Below are positions 23,017 to 32,318 of a stretch of DNA of 64,000 bases, piece after piece. Origin of the DNA: Clostridia bacterium (GTDB lineage Bacteria > Bacillota > Clostridia > Christensenellales > Aristaeellaceae); the NCBI GenBank assembly GCA_017470145.1, contig JAFUFB010000015.1:1-64000 (forward strand), read 5' to 3'. The position numbers and the translations under genes are program-made. Below the pieces are notes generated by a model that saw only the letters and a program-made list of their open reading frames with translations, was not told the origin of the DNA and made no database searches. The number at the start of each line of letters is the position of its first letter. Position 1 is the stretch's first letter.

Positions 23017-23116
23017 CCGCAACCTCAATGGTCGCGACTCCCCACTGGGGAGCTCGCTTCCTTTCGGTTGACCTCAGAACTGACGAAATTTTCGCCACTG
23101 GCGATCGTCAGTTCTT
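23017..23116 (-). repeat. family C structured element, copy C1 (100 bp)
   Basis: Read on the minus strand, the 5' stem AGAACTGACGA/TCGTCAGTTCT encloses the conserved core CGCCAGTGGCG; a second arm CTCCCC-AGT-GGGGAG is flanked by GCGA/TCGC, and CAACC/GGTTG closes it. The stem's first strand includes the pyrE stop codon (23108-23110). Stems differ from C2 and C3 with pairing kept. Confidence 0.92.
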
Positions 23117-23746
23117 CGCCCAGGATTCATCCGACGGATTGTTGCGGAAGGCGATGAGCCGGGCAATGTCGGCAGGCTGGATGTAGCCCTCCTCGGCGGC
23201 CACCTGGGCGATGACGTCGAAATTGGTCAGGGAGATGTTTTTCACATTCGCTGCGGCCAGCCGGTCCAGACCCTTCTGCATGCCGTAGGTGAAGATGGAA
23301 ACGATGCCCAGCACCTCGGCGCCGGCTTCCCGCAGGACATTGACCACTTCGATGACGCTGCCGCCGGTGGAGATCAGGTCCTCCACCACCACGACCTTCT
23401 GGCCGGGCTCCAGCTTGCCTTCGATTTGGTTCTGACGGCCATGATCCTTGGCGCCGCTGCGGACGTAACCCATGGGCAGGCCCAGCAGATGGGCGGTGAT
23501 GGCGGCATGGGCGATGCCGGCGGTGGAGGTGCCCATGAGGACTTGGGCTTCGGGATAGTTTTCCTGGATCAGCTTGGCCAGGCCCTGCTCCACGTCCAGC
23601 CGGACTTCGGGGGCGGTGAGGGTCAGGCGGTTGTCGCAGTATACGGGGCTTTTGATGCCGCTGGCCCAGGTGAAGGGTTCATCGGGGCGGAAGAAGACGG
23701 CGTGGATTTTGAGCAGGTCTTTGGCGATGGTTCTTTGCATATTCAT
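23108..23746 (-). CDS. pyrE: orotate phosphoribosyltransferase
   Basis: The 212-residue enzyme joins orotate to PRPP to give OMP. It has FTWASGIKSPVYCDNR near the N-terminus, GTSTAGIAHAAITA, and the PRPP motif VVVVEDLISTGGSVIEVV. It sits between pyrF and pyrB in the pyrimidine operon. Its last codons and TGA stop lie inside element C1, so C1 is transcribed as part of the pyrE 3' end. A second in-frame ATG at codon 3 is possible as the start. Confidence 0.95.
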   Translation of the reverse strand: MNMQRTIAKDLLKIHAVFFRPDEPFTWASGIKSPVYCDNRLTLTAPEVRLDVEQGLAKLIQENYPEAQVLMGTSTAGIAHAAITAHLLGLPMGYVRSGAKDHGRQNQIEGKLEPGQKVVVVEDLISTGGSVIEVVNVLREAGAEVLGIVSIFTYGMQKGLDRLAAANVKNISLTNFDVIAQVAAEEGYIQPADIARLIAFRNNPSDESWAKN

Positions 23747-23800
23747 TATCTCCTAATTCATGATGATTGGCTGGTTTTGTTATGGGCGGGACCCCTTTTT

Positions 23801-23900
23801 CCGCAACCTCAATGGTCGTGACTCCACACTGTGGAGCTCACTCCCTTTCGGTTGATCTCACAACCGATGAAATTTCCGCCACTGGCGGTCATCGGTTGTT
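23801..23900 (-). repeat. family C structured element, copy C2 (100 bp)
   Basis: Minus strand: stem ACAACCGATGA/TCATCGGTTGT around the core CCGCCAGTGGCGG, second arm GTGAGCTCCACA/TGTGGAGTCAC, closing CAACC/GGTTG. It lies in the 321-nt pyrF-pyrE gap, next to element B1; together they fill most of that gap, and 23979-24067 holds nothing recognisable. Confidence 0.92.
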
Positions 23901-23902
23901 CG

Positions 23903-23978
23903 TCCCCCTGCCCCCTTTTCCCCCGTGCGCGGGGGAAAGGGGATTATTTTGGGGTGGGGCTGCGCCCCACGGCCCCCT
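23903..23978 (-). repeat. family B GC-rich element, copy B1
   Basis: Minus strand: GTGGGGCGCAGCCCCAC hairpin, then CCCCCGCGCACGGGGG hairpin and a G/C-rich tail. Sense orientation relative to the pyr operon. Confidence 0.85.
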
Positions 23979-24067
23979 AATGAGAAGCAAGCGTTTGAAG
24001 CGATCCCATGTCCGTTTAGTAATTTGATAGCATTTAGTGTGGGGTGTAATCCCATGTCTATTTTGTA

Positions 24068-24766
24068 TTAGCCGACGAATTCGTCAATGCACCTTTGATA
24101 AGCCTTGACGGGGTCGGGGGCGGCGGTGATGGGGCGGCCCACGACGATGTAATCCGAGCCGATGGCCTTGGCCTGGGCGGGGGTCATGACTCTTTTCTGA
24201 TCGCCTACATCGCCATCCGCGAAGCGGACGCCGGGGGTGACGGTCAGGAAATCGGCGCCGCAGGCTTCATGGACCTTGGCGGCCTCCAGAGGGGAGCACA
24301 CCACGCCATCCAGCCCGGCCTGACGGGCGTTGCGGGCGTAGTGCATGACCACCTGGTCGATGGGCTCATGGATCAGCAGATCCCGCTCCATGCTCTCCTG
24401 ATCGGTGGAGGTCAGTTGGGTCACGGCGATCAGCAGGGGCCGGGTGCCATCCGGGCGGGTCAGCCCCTCCAGGGCGGCCTGCATCATGGGGATGGTACCG
24501 GCGGCGTGGAGGTTGCAGATATCCACCTCCAGCCCGGACAGGACGGCCATGGCTTTCTTTACCGTGTTGGGAATATCATGAAGCTTAAGATCCAGAAAGA
24601 TGGGATGGCCCCGGCGCTTGATCTCCCGGACGATCTGGGGCCCTTCAGCATAGAACAGCTCCATGCCGATTTTCACAAAAGGTTTACGGCCGGTGAAATG
24701 GTCCAGAAAATCATAGGTTTGCTGGGCGCTGGCAAAATCGCAGGCAATGATGACGTCTTTTCCCAT
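24068..24766 (-). CDS. pyrF: orotidine 5'-phosphate decarboxylase
   Basis: The 232-residue enzyme converts OMP to UMP. It has [17 protein letters not shown] at the N-terminus, [13 protein letters not shown], the catalytic [16 protein letters not shown] (Asp-Lys-Asp array), [13 protein letters not shown] and [19 protein letters not shown] for phosphate binding. It is the short bacterial type. Its ATG overlaps the pyrD stop by one base (TGATG), so the two are coupled. Confidence 0.96.
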   Translation of the reverse strand: MGKDVIIACDFASAQQTYDFLDHFTGRKPFVKIGMELFYAEGPQIVREIKRRGHPIFLDLKLHDIPNTVKKAMAVLSGLEVDICNLHAAGTIPMMQAALEGLTRPDGTRPLLIAVTQLTSTDQESMERDLLIHEPIDQVVMHYARNARQAGLDGVVCSPLEAAKVHEACGADFLTVTPGVRFADGDVGDQKRVMTPAQAKAIGSDYIVVGRPITAAPDPVKAYQRCIDEFVG

Positions 24767-25677
24767 CAGTGGGCACCTCCAATGATTTCTTTCAGGGTTG
24801 AAATATGATAGCGATCCATGACCTCGGGCAAGGCCTGGATGATATCCCGACAGGCATAGGGGTTCACCAGGTTTTCCGCGCCGATTTCCACCGCCGTGGC
24901 GCCGGCCAGCATCATCTCAATGACATCCTCCGCGCTGGCGACGCCCCCCATGCCGACCACGGGAATCTTCACAGCCCGGGACACCTGATACACCATGCGC
25001 AGGGCTACGGGGAAGATGGCGGGGCCGGAAAATCCCCCCATGGTGTTAGCGATGACGGGGCGCTTCGTCTTCAGATCGATCCGCATGCCCAGCAGCGTAT
25101 TGATGAGGCTGATGCCGTCCGCCCCGGCCTCCTCGCAGGCCTGAGCGATGGCGACGATGTCCGTCACGTTGGGGGAGAGCTTCAGGATCACCGGCTTGGT
25201 GGTCACGGCCTTCACCGCCCGGGTCACCTCTGCTGCGGCCTTCGGATCCGTGCCGAAGGACATGCCGCCCCCATGAACATTGGGGCAGCTGACATTCACC
25301 TCCAGCCAGCCCACCTGGGGCTCCCGATCCAGGGCGGCGCAGGTGTAGGCGTACTCCTCCACGGAGAAGCCGCTGACATTGGCCATGACGGGCTTATGAA
25401 AGCAGGCCTTCAGCCGGGGAAGCTCCTGGGAAATCACCTTTTCCACCCCGGGATTCTGCAGGCCCACGGCGTTGATCATGCCGGAGGTGCATTCCGCGAT
25501 GCGGGGCGTGGGGTTGCCGAAGCGGGGCTCCCGGGTGGTTCCCTTGAAGGAGAAGGTGCCCAGCAGGTTGATGTCATACAGCTCGGCGAACTCATAGCCA
25601 TAGCCGAAGGTGCCGGAGGCGGGGATGACCGGGTTATCCAGGGAAAGACCGCAAAGATCCACACTTAAGCGTCCCAC
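24766..25677 (-). CDS. pyrD: dihydroorotate dehydrogenase, class 1B catalytic subunit
   Basis: The 303-residue FMN enzyme has the class 1 catalytic cysteine in [37 protein letters not shown] and [19 protein letters not shown] for FMN phosphate. Class 1B enzymes pair with PyrK and use NAD. Its coding region overlaps pyrK by 13 nt and pyrF by 1 nt, so pyrK-pyrD-pyrF form a tightly coupled unit, as in lactic acid bacteria and Bacilli. Confidence 0.96.
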   Translation of the reverse strand: MGRLSVDLCGLSLDNPVIPASGTFGYGYEFAELYDINLLGTFSFKGTTREPRFGNPTPRIAECTSGMINAVGLQNPGVEKVISQELPRLKACFHKPVMANVSGFSVEEYAYTCAALDREPQVGWLEVNVSCPNVHGGGMSFGTDPKAAAEVTRAVKAVTTKPVILKLSPNVTDIVAIAQACEEAGADGISLINTLLGMRIDLKTKRPVIANTMGGFSGPAIFPVALRMVYQVSRAVKIPVVGMGGVASAEDVIEMMLAGATAVEIGAENLVNPYACRDIIQALPEVMDRYHISTLKEIIGGAH

Positions 25678-26399
25678 AGGATCTCCTCCTTTCGCAGCAC
25701 CGGGCCATCCTTGCAGATGCGCTTATATCCGGCGGCGGTTTTGCAGCTGCAGCCCATGCAGGCGCCGAAGCCGCAGCCCATGCGCTCCTCGAAGCTGAAT
25801 TCGCCATCCGTGGCTGTGGCGCGATCCACCGCCCGCAGCATGGGCAGGGGGCCGCAGGTATAGAAATAGGAATATTCCGGGGGCAGATGATCCGTGACGA
25901 AGCCCTTTTCCCCATAGCTGCCGTCCACGGTAGTGACGGTAACCCGGGCGCCCAACTGCCGGAAGGATTCCTCCAGGAAAACCTCCTCCCGGGTGTTGAA
26001 GCCCAGGATCACGGAAACCTGCTTCCCCTGGGCCAGGAGCTGCCTGGCCAGATAGAACAGGGGCGGGATGCCCACGCCGCCTCCCAGCAGCAGGGGATGA
26101 TCCCCGGAGCGGGAGAGGTCGTAGCCATTGCCCAGGCCGGTCAGCAGATTCAGGGGCTGACCGGGATGCAGGGCGGCCATGTCCGCCGTGCCGCCGCCCA
26201 CCACCTTATAGATCAGGGTCAGGGTGCTGCCGGACACATCGCAAACGGAGATGGGGCGGCGAAGGTAGCGGTGGGGGAGCTGAAGGTTGACGAATTGGCC
26301 GGGGGCAGTGATGGCGGAGGTGTCCCCCTGAAGGCGCATCCGGTAGATGGCCGGGGCCAGGGGGAGGTTATCGATGAGGGTGAAAATACTTTCTTTCAT
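25665..26399 (-). CDS. pyrK: dihydroorotate dehydrogenase electron transfer subunit
   Basis: The 244-residue flavoprotein of the ferredoxin-NADP reductase superfamily passes electrons from PyrD's FMN to NAD. FAD-binding RRPISVCDVSGSTLTLIYKV, NAD-binding LLGGGVGIPPLFYLARQL and a C-terminal 2Fe-2S cluster motif (CGFGACMGCSCKT followed by KRICKDGPV) are present. It directly precedes pyrD with a 13-nt overlap, the usual arrangement for class 1B. Confidence 0.95.
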   Translation of the reverse strand: MKESIFTLIDNLPLAPAIYRMRLQGDTSAITAPGQFVNLQLPHRYLRRPISVCDVSGSTLTLIYKVVGGGTADMAALHPGQPLNLLTGLGNGYDLSRSGDHPLLLGGGVGIPPLFYLARQLLAQGKQVSVILGFNTREEVFLEESFRQLGARVTVTTVDGSYGEKGFVTDHLPPEYSYFYTCGPLPMLRAVDRATATDGEFSFEERMGCGFGACMGCSCKTAAGYKRICKDGPVLRKEEILWDA

Positions 26400-26422
26400 G
26401 GGAATAGTCCTTTGTGTTTATT

Positions 26423-26637
26423 GGGGGAGCCCCCCTTACCCCTGCCCCTTTCCCCCCGTGCGCGGGGGGAAGGGATTATTTAGGGGTGGGGCTGCGCCCC
26501 ACCGGCCCCTTTGTTGGCTTTTGTTGGAAGGGGTATTTCTGTAGCAGGGTCGCCTTTAAACGCTCTGGTTAAGGGATTATTTAGGGGTGGGGCTGCGCCC
26601 TACCTGCCCCTCTGTTGGCTTTTGTTGGAAGGGGTAA
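26423..26637 (-). repeat. family B element B2 plus a partial tandem copy
   Basis: A full B element (26423-26510) is followed by a second copy of its GTGGGGCGCAGCCCCAC half plus adjoining sequence: 26472-26539 and 26571-26637 are about 65-bp near-identical units. The partial copy carries GTAGGGCGCAGCCCCAC, a single change that weakens the stem. It fills the pyrK-carB gap. Confidence 0.85.
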
Positions 26638-26641
26638 GGTA

Positions 26642-29600
26642 TTATGCGTCTATGGTGGAGATCGTCAAGGTTGTTTCCTCCAGCACGTCCAGCAGCACCC
26701 GGACGGTATCCAGGGAGGTGAAGATGGACACGTTGTTATCCGTGGCCAGGCGGCGAATCTCCATGCCGTCGGTGGCCTGGTCTGCGGCGTCGATGCGGCG
26801 GGTGTTGATCACATAGGCGATATGCCCCTGGCGAATGGCATTGGGGATTTCATCGCTGCCATCGCTGATCTTCTTCAGCACATGGGTGCGGATGCCGTGC
26901 TGCCGCAGGAAATTGGCGGTGCCCTCGGTGGCCTGAATATTGAAGCCCAGGTTGTAGAACCGGCGAATCAGGGGCAGGGCCTCCTCCTTGTCCTGGTCCG
27001 CCAGAGTGGCGAAGACGGTGCCGTAATTCTGCAGCCGCATGCCGCCGGCCTGCAGGGCCTTATACAGAGCGCGGTTCAGCTTGTTGTCGTATCCGATGGC
27101 TTCGCCGGTGGACTTCATCTCCGGGGACAGATACACATCCAGGCCCTTGATCTTGTTGAAGGAGAACACAGGCACCTTGACGTAGAAGCGCTTCTTTTCC
27201 TCCGGATAGAGGCAGAAGATGCCCTGCTCCTTCAGGGTCTTGCCCAGGATGACCTCCGTGGCGATGTCTGCCAGGCTGTATCCGGTGGCCTTGCTCAGGA
27301 AGGGCACCGTGCGGGAGGAGCGGGGGTTCACCTCGATGATGTACACATTCTCCTGCTTGTCCACGATGAACTGAATGTTATAGAGGCCCCGAATGCCGAT
27401 GCCCAGGCCCAGCTTCTTCGCGTACTGCAGGATGACGCCCTTCACCTTGTCGGAGATGCTGAAGGTGGGATAGACGGAGATGGAATCGCCGCTGTGGATG
27501 CCGGTCCGCTCTACTAATTCCATAATGCCGGGCACGAACACATCCAGCCCATCGCAGATGGCGTCCACTTCCACTTCCTTGCCCTGGATGTATTTATCCA
27601 CCAGCACGGGCTTATCCGCGTCGATCTCCACCGCGGTTTTCAGATATTTCCGCAGCTGGGCCTCGTTGCCCACGATCTGCATGGCCCGGCCCCCCAGCAC
27701 GAAGCTGGGGCGAACCAGCACAGGATAGCCGATCTCCTGGGCGGCGGCTACCCCATCCTCGATGTGAGTCACGGCTTGGCCCTTGGGCTGGGGGATACCC
27801 AGCTCCAGGAGGATCTTCTCGAAGCTGTCCCGATTCTCCGCCCGCTCGATGGCCTCGCAGTCGGTGCCGATGATCTTCACCCCCCGCTCCATCAGGGGCT
27901 GGGCCAGGTTGATGGCGGTCTGGCCGCCCAGGGAGGCGATGACGCCCTCGGGCTGCTCGAAATCCAGAATGGCCATCACGTCTTCGGGGGTCAGGGGCTC
28001 GAAGTAGAGCTTATCGGCGGTGGTATAATCGGTAGAAACGGTTTCCGGATTGTTATTGATGATAATGGCCTCATAGCCGGCCCGCTTGATGGTCTGCACG
28101 GCATGAACCGTGGAATAATCGAACTCCACGCCCTGGCCGATGCGGATGGGGCCGGCGCCCAGCACGACGATTTTCTTCTTTTCCGTCAGGCGGGAATCGT
28201 TCTGATTCTGATAGGAAGAATAGAGATAGGCGATGTACTTCCCGGTGTGCAGGGTGTCCACCATGCGGAACACGGGGGTGATGCCCTCCTGCTTTCGCAG
28301 CTGGTAGACCGCCACCTCCTCCATCTTCCACAGCCGGGCGATATATTGATCTGAGAAGCCCAGCTGCTTCGCCTCCTTCAGCACGGGGAGGGAGCCGATG
28401 TTCTGCCGCAGAGTATCCTCCATGGCCACGATGCGCTGATAGCTTTCCAGGAACAGCTCCGTGATCATGGTCTTTTCATGCAGGGTCTGAATGGATACGC
28501 CCCGGCGCAGCAGCTCGAAGAGGGCGTACACCTGGTCGTCCCGGAAGGTTTCGATATATTCCAGCAGCTGATCCTCCGTCCAGGCGTCGAACTTTGCCAG
28601 ATGGAAATGGCATACGCCGGTTTCCAGGCTGCGGACGGACTTCAGCAGGCATTCCTCCAGGGTGGAGCCGATGCCCATGACCTCGCCGGTGGCCTTCATC
28701 TGGGTGCCCAGGGTGTTGGGCGCGGAGGCGAACTTATCAAAGGGGAAGCGGGGGAATTTGGCCACGATGTAATCCAGGCTGGGCTCGATGGCCGCGGTGC
28801 CGCCGGCCACGGCGATCTCCTCCAGGGCCATGCCCAGGGCGATTTTCGCCGTCACCCGGGCGATGGGATATCCGCTGGCCTTGCTGGCCAGGGCGGAGGA
28901 GCGGCTGACCCGGGGGTTTACTTCGATGAGGTAATATTCGCTGCTGGTGGGATTCAGGGCGAACTGCACATTGCAGCCGCCTTCGATCTTCAGCTCCCGA
29001 ATGATGCGGATGGCGCTGTCGTTCAGCATCTTCAGGTCGTGATCGTTCAGGGAGAGAATGGGGGCCACGACGATGCTGTCGCCGGTATGGACGCCCACGG
29101 GGTCGATGTTCTCCATGCCGCAGATGGTAATGGCGTGGTCATTGCTGTCCCGCATGACCTCGAATTCGATTTCCTTATAGCCCTTGACGCTCTTTTCCAC
29201 CAGCACCTGATGCACCGGGGAGAGGGCGAAGCCGTTCATGGCGATCTCCACCAGCTCGGCCTCATCGTTGGCGAAGCCGCCGCCGGTGCCTCCCAGGGTG
29301 AAGGCAGGGCGCAGCACTACGGGGTAGCCGATGCGCTGGGCCGCGGCCTTCGCTTCGTCGATGCTGTAGGTGATCTCGGAGGGGATTACCGGCTCGCCGA
29401 TCTTCAGGCACATTTCCTTAAACAGCTCCCGATCCTCCGCCCGCTCGATGCTCTCGCTGCTGGTGCCCAGCAGCTGGGTGCCGCATTCCCGGAGGACGCC
29501 CTTCTTTTCCAGCTGCATGGCCAGATTCAGGCCGGTTTGGCCGCCGATGCCGGGAACGATGGCGTCGGGACGCTCGTAGCGGAGGATTTTGGCGATGTAT

Positions 29601-29815
29601 TCCAGGGTCAGGGGCTCCATGTAGACCTTGTCGGCGATGGTGGTGTCGGTCATGATGGTGGCGGGGTTCGAGTTACAGAGGATGACCTCGTATCCCTCCT
29701 CCTTCAGGGCCAGGCAGGCCTGGGTGCCGGCGTAGTCGAATTCGGCCGCCTGGCCGATGACGATGGGGCCGGAGCCAATGATCAGGACTTTTTTGATGTC
29801 GGTGCGCTTTGCCAT
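26642..29815 (-). CDS. carB: carbamoyl-phosphate synthase large subunit
   Basis: The 1057-residue protein has the duplicated ATP-grasp synthetase halves (KVLIIGSGPIVIGQAAEFDY and VVLGAGPIRIGQGVEFDY at the two pre-ATP-grasp starts; VRPAFTLGGTGGG and VRPSFVLGGRAMQ) and a C-terminal MGS-like allosteric domain (IQATEGTANFLRQHGI). It makes carbamoyl phosphate from bicarbonate, ATP and ammonia delivered by the small subunit CarA. carA is not in this operon or window. The start at 29815 follows AGGAGG by 9 nt. Confidence 0.96.
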   Translation of the reverse strand: MAKRTDIKKVLIIGSGPIVIGQAAEFDYAGTQACLALKEEGYEVILCNSNPATIMTDTTIADKVYMEPLTLEYIAKILRYERPDAIVPGIGGQTGLNLAMQLEKKGVLRECGTQLLGTSSESIERAEDRELFKEMCLKIGEPVIPSEITYSIDEAKAAAQRIGYPVVLRPAFTLGGTGGGFANDEAELVEIAMNGFALSPVHQVLVEKSVKGYKEIEFEVMRDSNDHAITICGMENIDPVGVHTGDSIVVAPILSLNDHDLKMLNDSAIRIIRELKIEGGCNVQFALNPTSSEYYLIEVNPRVSRSSALASKASGYPIARVTAKIALGMALEEIAVAGGTAAIEPSLDYIVAKFPRFPFDKFASAPNTLGTQMKATGEVMGIGSTLEECLLKSVRSLETGVCHFHLAKFDAWTEDQLLEYIETFRDDQVYALFELLRRGVSIQTLHEKTMITELFLESYQRIVAMEDTLRQNIGSLPVLKEAKQLGFSDQYIARLWKMEEVAVYQLRKQEGITPVFRMVDTLHTGKYIAYLYSSYQNQNDSRLTEKKKIVVLGAGPIRIGQGVEFDYSTVHAVQTIKRAGYEAIIINNNPETVSTDYTTADKLYFEPLTPEDVMAILDFEQPEGVIASLGGQTAINLAQPLMERGVKIIGTDCEAIERAENRDSFEKILLELGIPQPKGQAVTHIEDGVAAAQEIGYPVLVRPSFVLGGRAMQIVGNEAQLRKYLKTAVEIDADKPVLVDKYIQGKEVEVDAICDGLDVFVPGIMELVERTGIHSGDSISVYPTFSISDKVKGVILQYAKKLGLGIGIRGLYNIQFIVDKQENVYIIEVNPRSSRTVPFLSKATGYSLADIATEVILGKTLKEQGIFCLYPEEKKRFYVKVPVFSFNKIKGLDVYLSPEMKSTGEAIGYDNKLNRALYKALQAGGMRLQNYGTVFATLADQDKEEALPLIRRFYNLGFNIQATEGTANFLRQHGIRTHVLKKISDGSDEIPNAIRQGHIAYVINTRRIDAADQATDGMEIRRLATDNNVSIFTSLDTVRVLLDVLEETTLTISTIDA

Positions 29816-29880
29816 GGGTGAGATCCTCCTTGTGCTAATCTGGTGGAATAAATGTTGGTTGGCCTTTATCGTTTCGGGCG

Positions 29881-29966
29881 GGTGCCCCTCTCCCCTGCAC
29901 CCCTCCCCCCACTGCGGTGGGGGACGGGGATAAATTAGTGGGTGGGGCTGCGCCCCACCGGCCCCG
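29881..29966 (-). repeat. family B GC-rich element, copy B3
   Basis: Minus strand: GTGGGGCGCAGCCCCAC hairpin, then CCCCCACCGCAGTGGGGG hairpin. Sense orientation, in the pyrC-carB gap. Confidence 0.88.
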
Positions 29967-30007
29967 TTCATTCTTAGCTGAAGTTGGGGAAAAGAATGCT
30001 GCAATTT

Positions 30008-31198
30008 CTACAGCGAGGTATACACGGGAGAGTTATCCAGTACTGTCATCACGCATTTCCCGAACACATTTCTACCTTCAAAGGGAGTAGCCTTTCCTTG
30101 GGAGAGGAAGTCCTTGGGATCGATAGGATAAGATGCGTTCAGGTCCCAGACGGTGAAGTCTGCTCCCAGGGGAATATGGAAGCGCTGGCGGGGGTTGGTG
30201 GAGAGTAGATCTACCAACCTTTCCAGGGAGAGGACGCCGGGCTTAACCAGGCCGGTGTACAGCAGCGGGAAGGCGGTTTCGATGCCTACGATGCCGAAGG
30301 CGCTGCCCGCCAGACCCTTGCTCTTTTCCTCAGCGGAGTGGGGGGCGTGGTCCGTAGCAATCATATCTATGGTGCCATCCAGCAGACCCTCCAGCAACGC
30401 CTCCTGATCCTCCCGGGAGCGCAGGGGCGGGTTCATCTTGAAGCGGCCCTCCTCCTGCAGATCGTTCTCGTTCAGCAGCAGGTAATGGGGGGCGGTTTCG
30501 CAGGTTACGTCCACCCCCTGCCGCTTGGCCTGGCGAATGATTTCCACGCTCTCCTTGCAGGAGATGTGGCACACATGGTAGGCGCAGCCCGTTTCCGCCG
30601 CCAGGCGCACATCCCGGGCGATGGGGCCCCATTCGCTCTCGCTGCAGATGCCCTTGTGGCCATGAGCCCGGGCATAGGCGCCGTCGTGGATGTAGCCCCC
30701 GCGGAGCAGGCTGTTGTCCTCGCAGTGGGCGGCGATAACCTTGCCCAGCCGCTTCGCCGTCCGCATGGCAGCCTTCATCATCTCCGGATCCTGCACGCCC
30801 TTGCCATCGTCGGAAAAGGCGATGACCTCCGGCGCCAGACCCTCCAGATCCGCCAGCTCCTGGCCGGCCTCGCCTATGGAGATGGCGCCGTAAGGATAAA
30901 CATGGATGGCGGCGGTGTTCCGAATCAATTCCTGCTGGGGCGCCAGATGGTCGGGGCTGTCCGGCACCGGGTTCAGGTTCGGCATGGCGCAGACGGCGGT
31001 ATACCCGCCCCGGGCCGCCGCCCGGCTGCCGGAAGCGATGGTCTCCTTATAAGAAAAACCCGGCTCGCGAAAATGCACATGCACATCGCAAAAGCCGGGA
31101 AAAATAGTGAAATCATGATCCGAATCCAAAAGGGAAGAATACCAGCCCTCCTGTCTGGGGTCGAAGGGCGTCTGGGGTACGACGGAAATCAAACCCAT
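30008..31198 (-). CDS. pyrC: dihydroorotase (type I)
   Basis: The 396-residue zinc amidohydrolase cyclises carbamoyl aspartate to dihydroorotate. It has PGFCDVHVHFREPGFSYKE (the HxH metal site), CAMPNLNPVPDSP, AFSDDGKGV, VIAAHCEDN, YHVCHISCKES and IATDHAPHSAEEK. It is the first gene of the pyrimidine operon; AGGAG precedes the ATG by 8 nt. A consensus promoter is 70-100 nt upstream and the short leader carries no PyrR-type attenuator that I can see. Confidence 0.95.
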   Translation of the reverse strand: MGLISVVPQTPFDPRQEGWYSSLLDSDHDFTIFPGFCDVHVHFREPGFSYKETIASGSRAAARGGYTAVCAMPNLNPVPDSPDHLAPQQELIRNTAAIHVYPYGAISIGEAGQELADLEGLAPEVIAFSDDGKGVQDPEMMKAAMRTAKRLGKVIAAHCEDNSLLRGGYIHDGAYARAHGHKGICSESEWGPIARDVRLAAETGCAYHVCHISCKESVEIIRQAKRQGVDVTCETAPHYLLLNENDLQEEGRFKMNPPLRSREDQEALLEGLLDGTIDMIATDHAPHSAEEKSKGLAGSAFGIVGIETAFPLLYTGLVKPGVLSLERLVDLLSTNPRQRFHIPLGADFTVWDLNASYPIDPKDFLSQGKATPFEGRNVFGKCVMTVLDNSPVYTSL

Positions 31199-31265
31199 GT
31201 TCCTTGCTCCTTTACGCGTCTTGCCGACTTCACGGAATCGGCTTAAAGATCAGCGACCGGGGTGG

Positions 31266-31294
31266 ATTATAGCGTATCCCTCCAGGACTGTCAA
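31266..31294 (-). promoter_or_regulatory. pyrimidine operon promoter
   Basis: Minus-strand TTGACA (31289-31294), exact 17-nt spacer, TATAAT (31266-31271): full consensus. The roughly 60-nt leader contains GCCGA-TTCCGTGAAG-TCGGC but no long attenuator. Confidence 0.9.
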
Positions 31295-31392
31295 GGCTTT
31301 TCTTTGTTCGGATTTTGGCCGAGATAAACTGGTTTTAACTCGCCCAAAGACGACAAAAGAGGACAAAAACACGAACTTTCAAAAATTTATGC

Positions 31393-31422
31393 TTGACAAG
31401 ATTCGGAATGGGATGCTACACT
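31393..31422 (+). promoter_or_regulatory. purine operon promoter
   Basis: TTGACA (31393-31398), 18-nt spacer, TACACT (31417-31422). Predicted start near 31429, just upstream of the riboswitch. Confidence 0.85.
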
Positions 31423-31443
31423 TGCGACGCGCTTGAGGCGCCG

Positions 31444-31566
31444 AATCCCGTGACTGACGGAGCAGTGGAAGAAGACCACAGGGGAGCGGGAGATGCGAGA
31501 AATGCCGACCGTCTGGGCGCACTGAGTTCCTTGCGAAGGAGGGGCTCGCGTGCGTCCTTTTCATTT
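31444..31566 (+). ncRNA. ZTP (pfl) riboswitch controlling the purine operon
   Basis: The aptamer (31444-31521) shows ATCCCGTGACTG...GTGG/CCAC...AGGGGAGCGGGA, with TCCCG (31446-31450) pairing CGGGA (31487-31491), and the second domain GCCGACCGTCTGGGC, the conserved pieces of the ZTP/ZMP aptamer. Known ZTP riboswitches turn on de novo purine and folate genes when 10-formyl-THF is short. Downstream, CGCAC...GTGCG with an inner GAG/CTC and TCCTTTTC can form a terminator overlapping the aptamer's 3' edge, suggesting transcriptional control. Structure is by eye. Confidence 0.85.
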
Positions 31567-31586
31567 CCGGAAGGGGGAGAACACTG

Positions 31587-32075
31587 ATGCGCAAGGTAGG
31601 CATCATCATGGGCAGCGACAGCGATCTGCCCATCGTCGCCAAGGCGACGGACGTGCTGAAGAGTTTGGAAATTCCCTTTGAGGTGCATGTTTATTCCGCC
31701 CATCGGACTCCGGAGGAGGCTCGGGATTTCGCGCTTCAGGCCCGGGAGAATGGCTTCGGCGTCATCATCGCCGCGGCGGGCATGGCTGCCCATCTGGCCG
31801 GGGCCCTGGCGGCGAACACGATTCTGCCCGTCATTGGCATCCCCTGCAAGGGCGGCGCCCTGGACGGGTTGGACGCCCTGCTTTCCACCGTGCAGATGCC
31901 CAGCGGCATCCCCGTGGCCACGGTGGCGCTGAACGGCGGAGCCAACGCGGCCCTGCTGGCGGCCCAGATGCTGGCCCTGGAGGATGAGGCCCTGGCGGAG
32001 AAGCTGTTATCCCGCCGGGCGGCGGAGAAGGCCGCGGTGCTGGAGAAGGACGCGGGGATTATGGAGAGACTGTAA
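31587..32075 (+). CDS. purE: N5-carboxyaminoimidazole ribonucleotide mutase (PurE)
   Basis: The 162-residue protein has the PurE signatures [33 protein letters not shown] and [23 protein letters not shown]. It rearranges the carboxyl group to give CAIR. purK, which makes its usual substrate, is not in the window. It is the first gene behind the ZTP riboswitch; AAGGGGGAG precedes the ATG. Confidence 0.95.
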   Translation: MRKVGIIMGSDSDLPIVAKATDVLKSLEIPFEVHVYSAHRTPEEARDFALQARENGFGVIIAAAGMAAHLAGALAANTILPVIGIPCKGGALDGLDALLSTVQMPSGIPVATVALNGGANAALLAAQMLALEDEALAEKLLSRRAAEKAAVLEKDAGIMERL

Positions 32076-32086
32076 CGGAGTTACCT

Positions 32087-32250
32087 GTTTAGTCGTGCGA
32101 AGGGATGTTTCACTCCGGGACCCTTGGAGGACGTCGGTACTTAGGCGGTGGCGAGCGCGCACGCGTGAAGGCAGCGCCTTTGTACCGCTACGTCCGGAAC
32201 GGAGCGAGAGCGTGTCCAGGAGGGAAATTCCCGCGCGCTTACGACTAAAC
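32087..32250 (+). repeat. family A structured repeat, copy A3
   Basis: Terminal stem GTTTAGTCGT/ACGACTAAAC, conserved GAAGGGATGTTTCACTC and GGAGGGAAATTCCCGCGCGC. Sense orientation in the purE-purC gap. Confidence 0.92.
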
Positions 32251-32318
32251 TCAACCTTTGTTGGAACAGGCGAAAGCCTTCCAAATATATTTTTCATAAT
32301 CATAAGGAGTGGATCACC

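Noticed and set aside
28478-29821. 447-codon plus-strand frame
   Set aside because: Antisense shadow of carB; composition is the complement of the ATP-grasp coding sequence.
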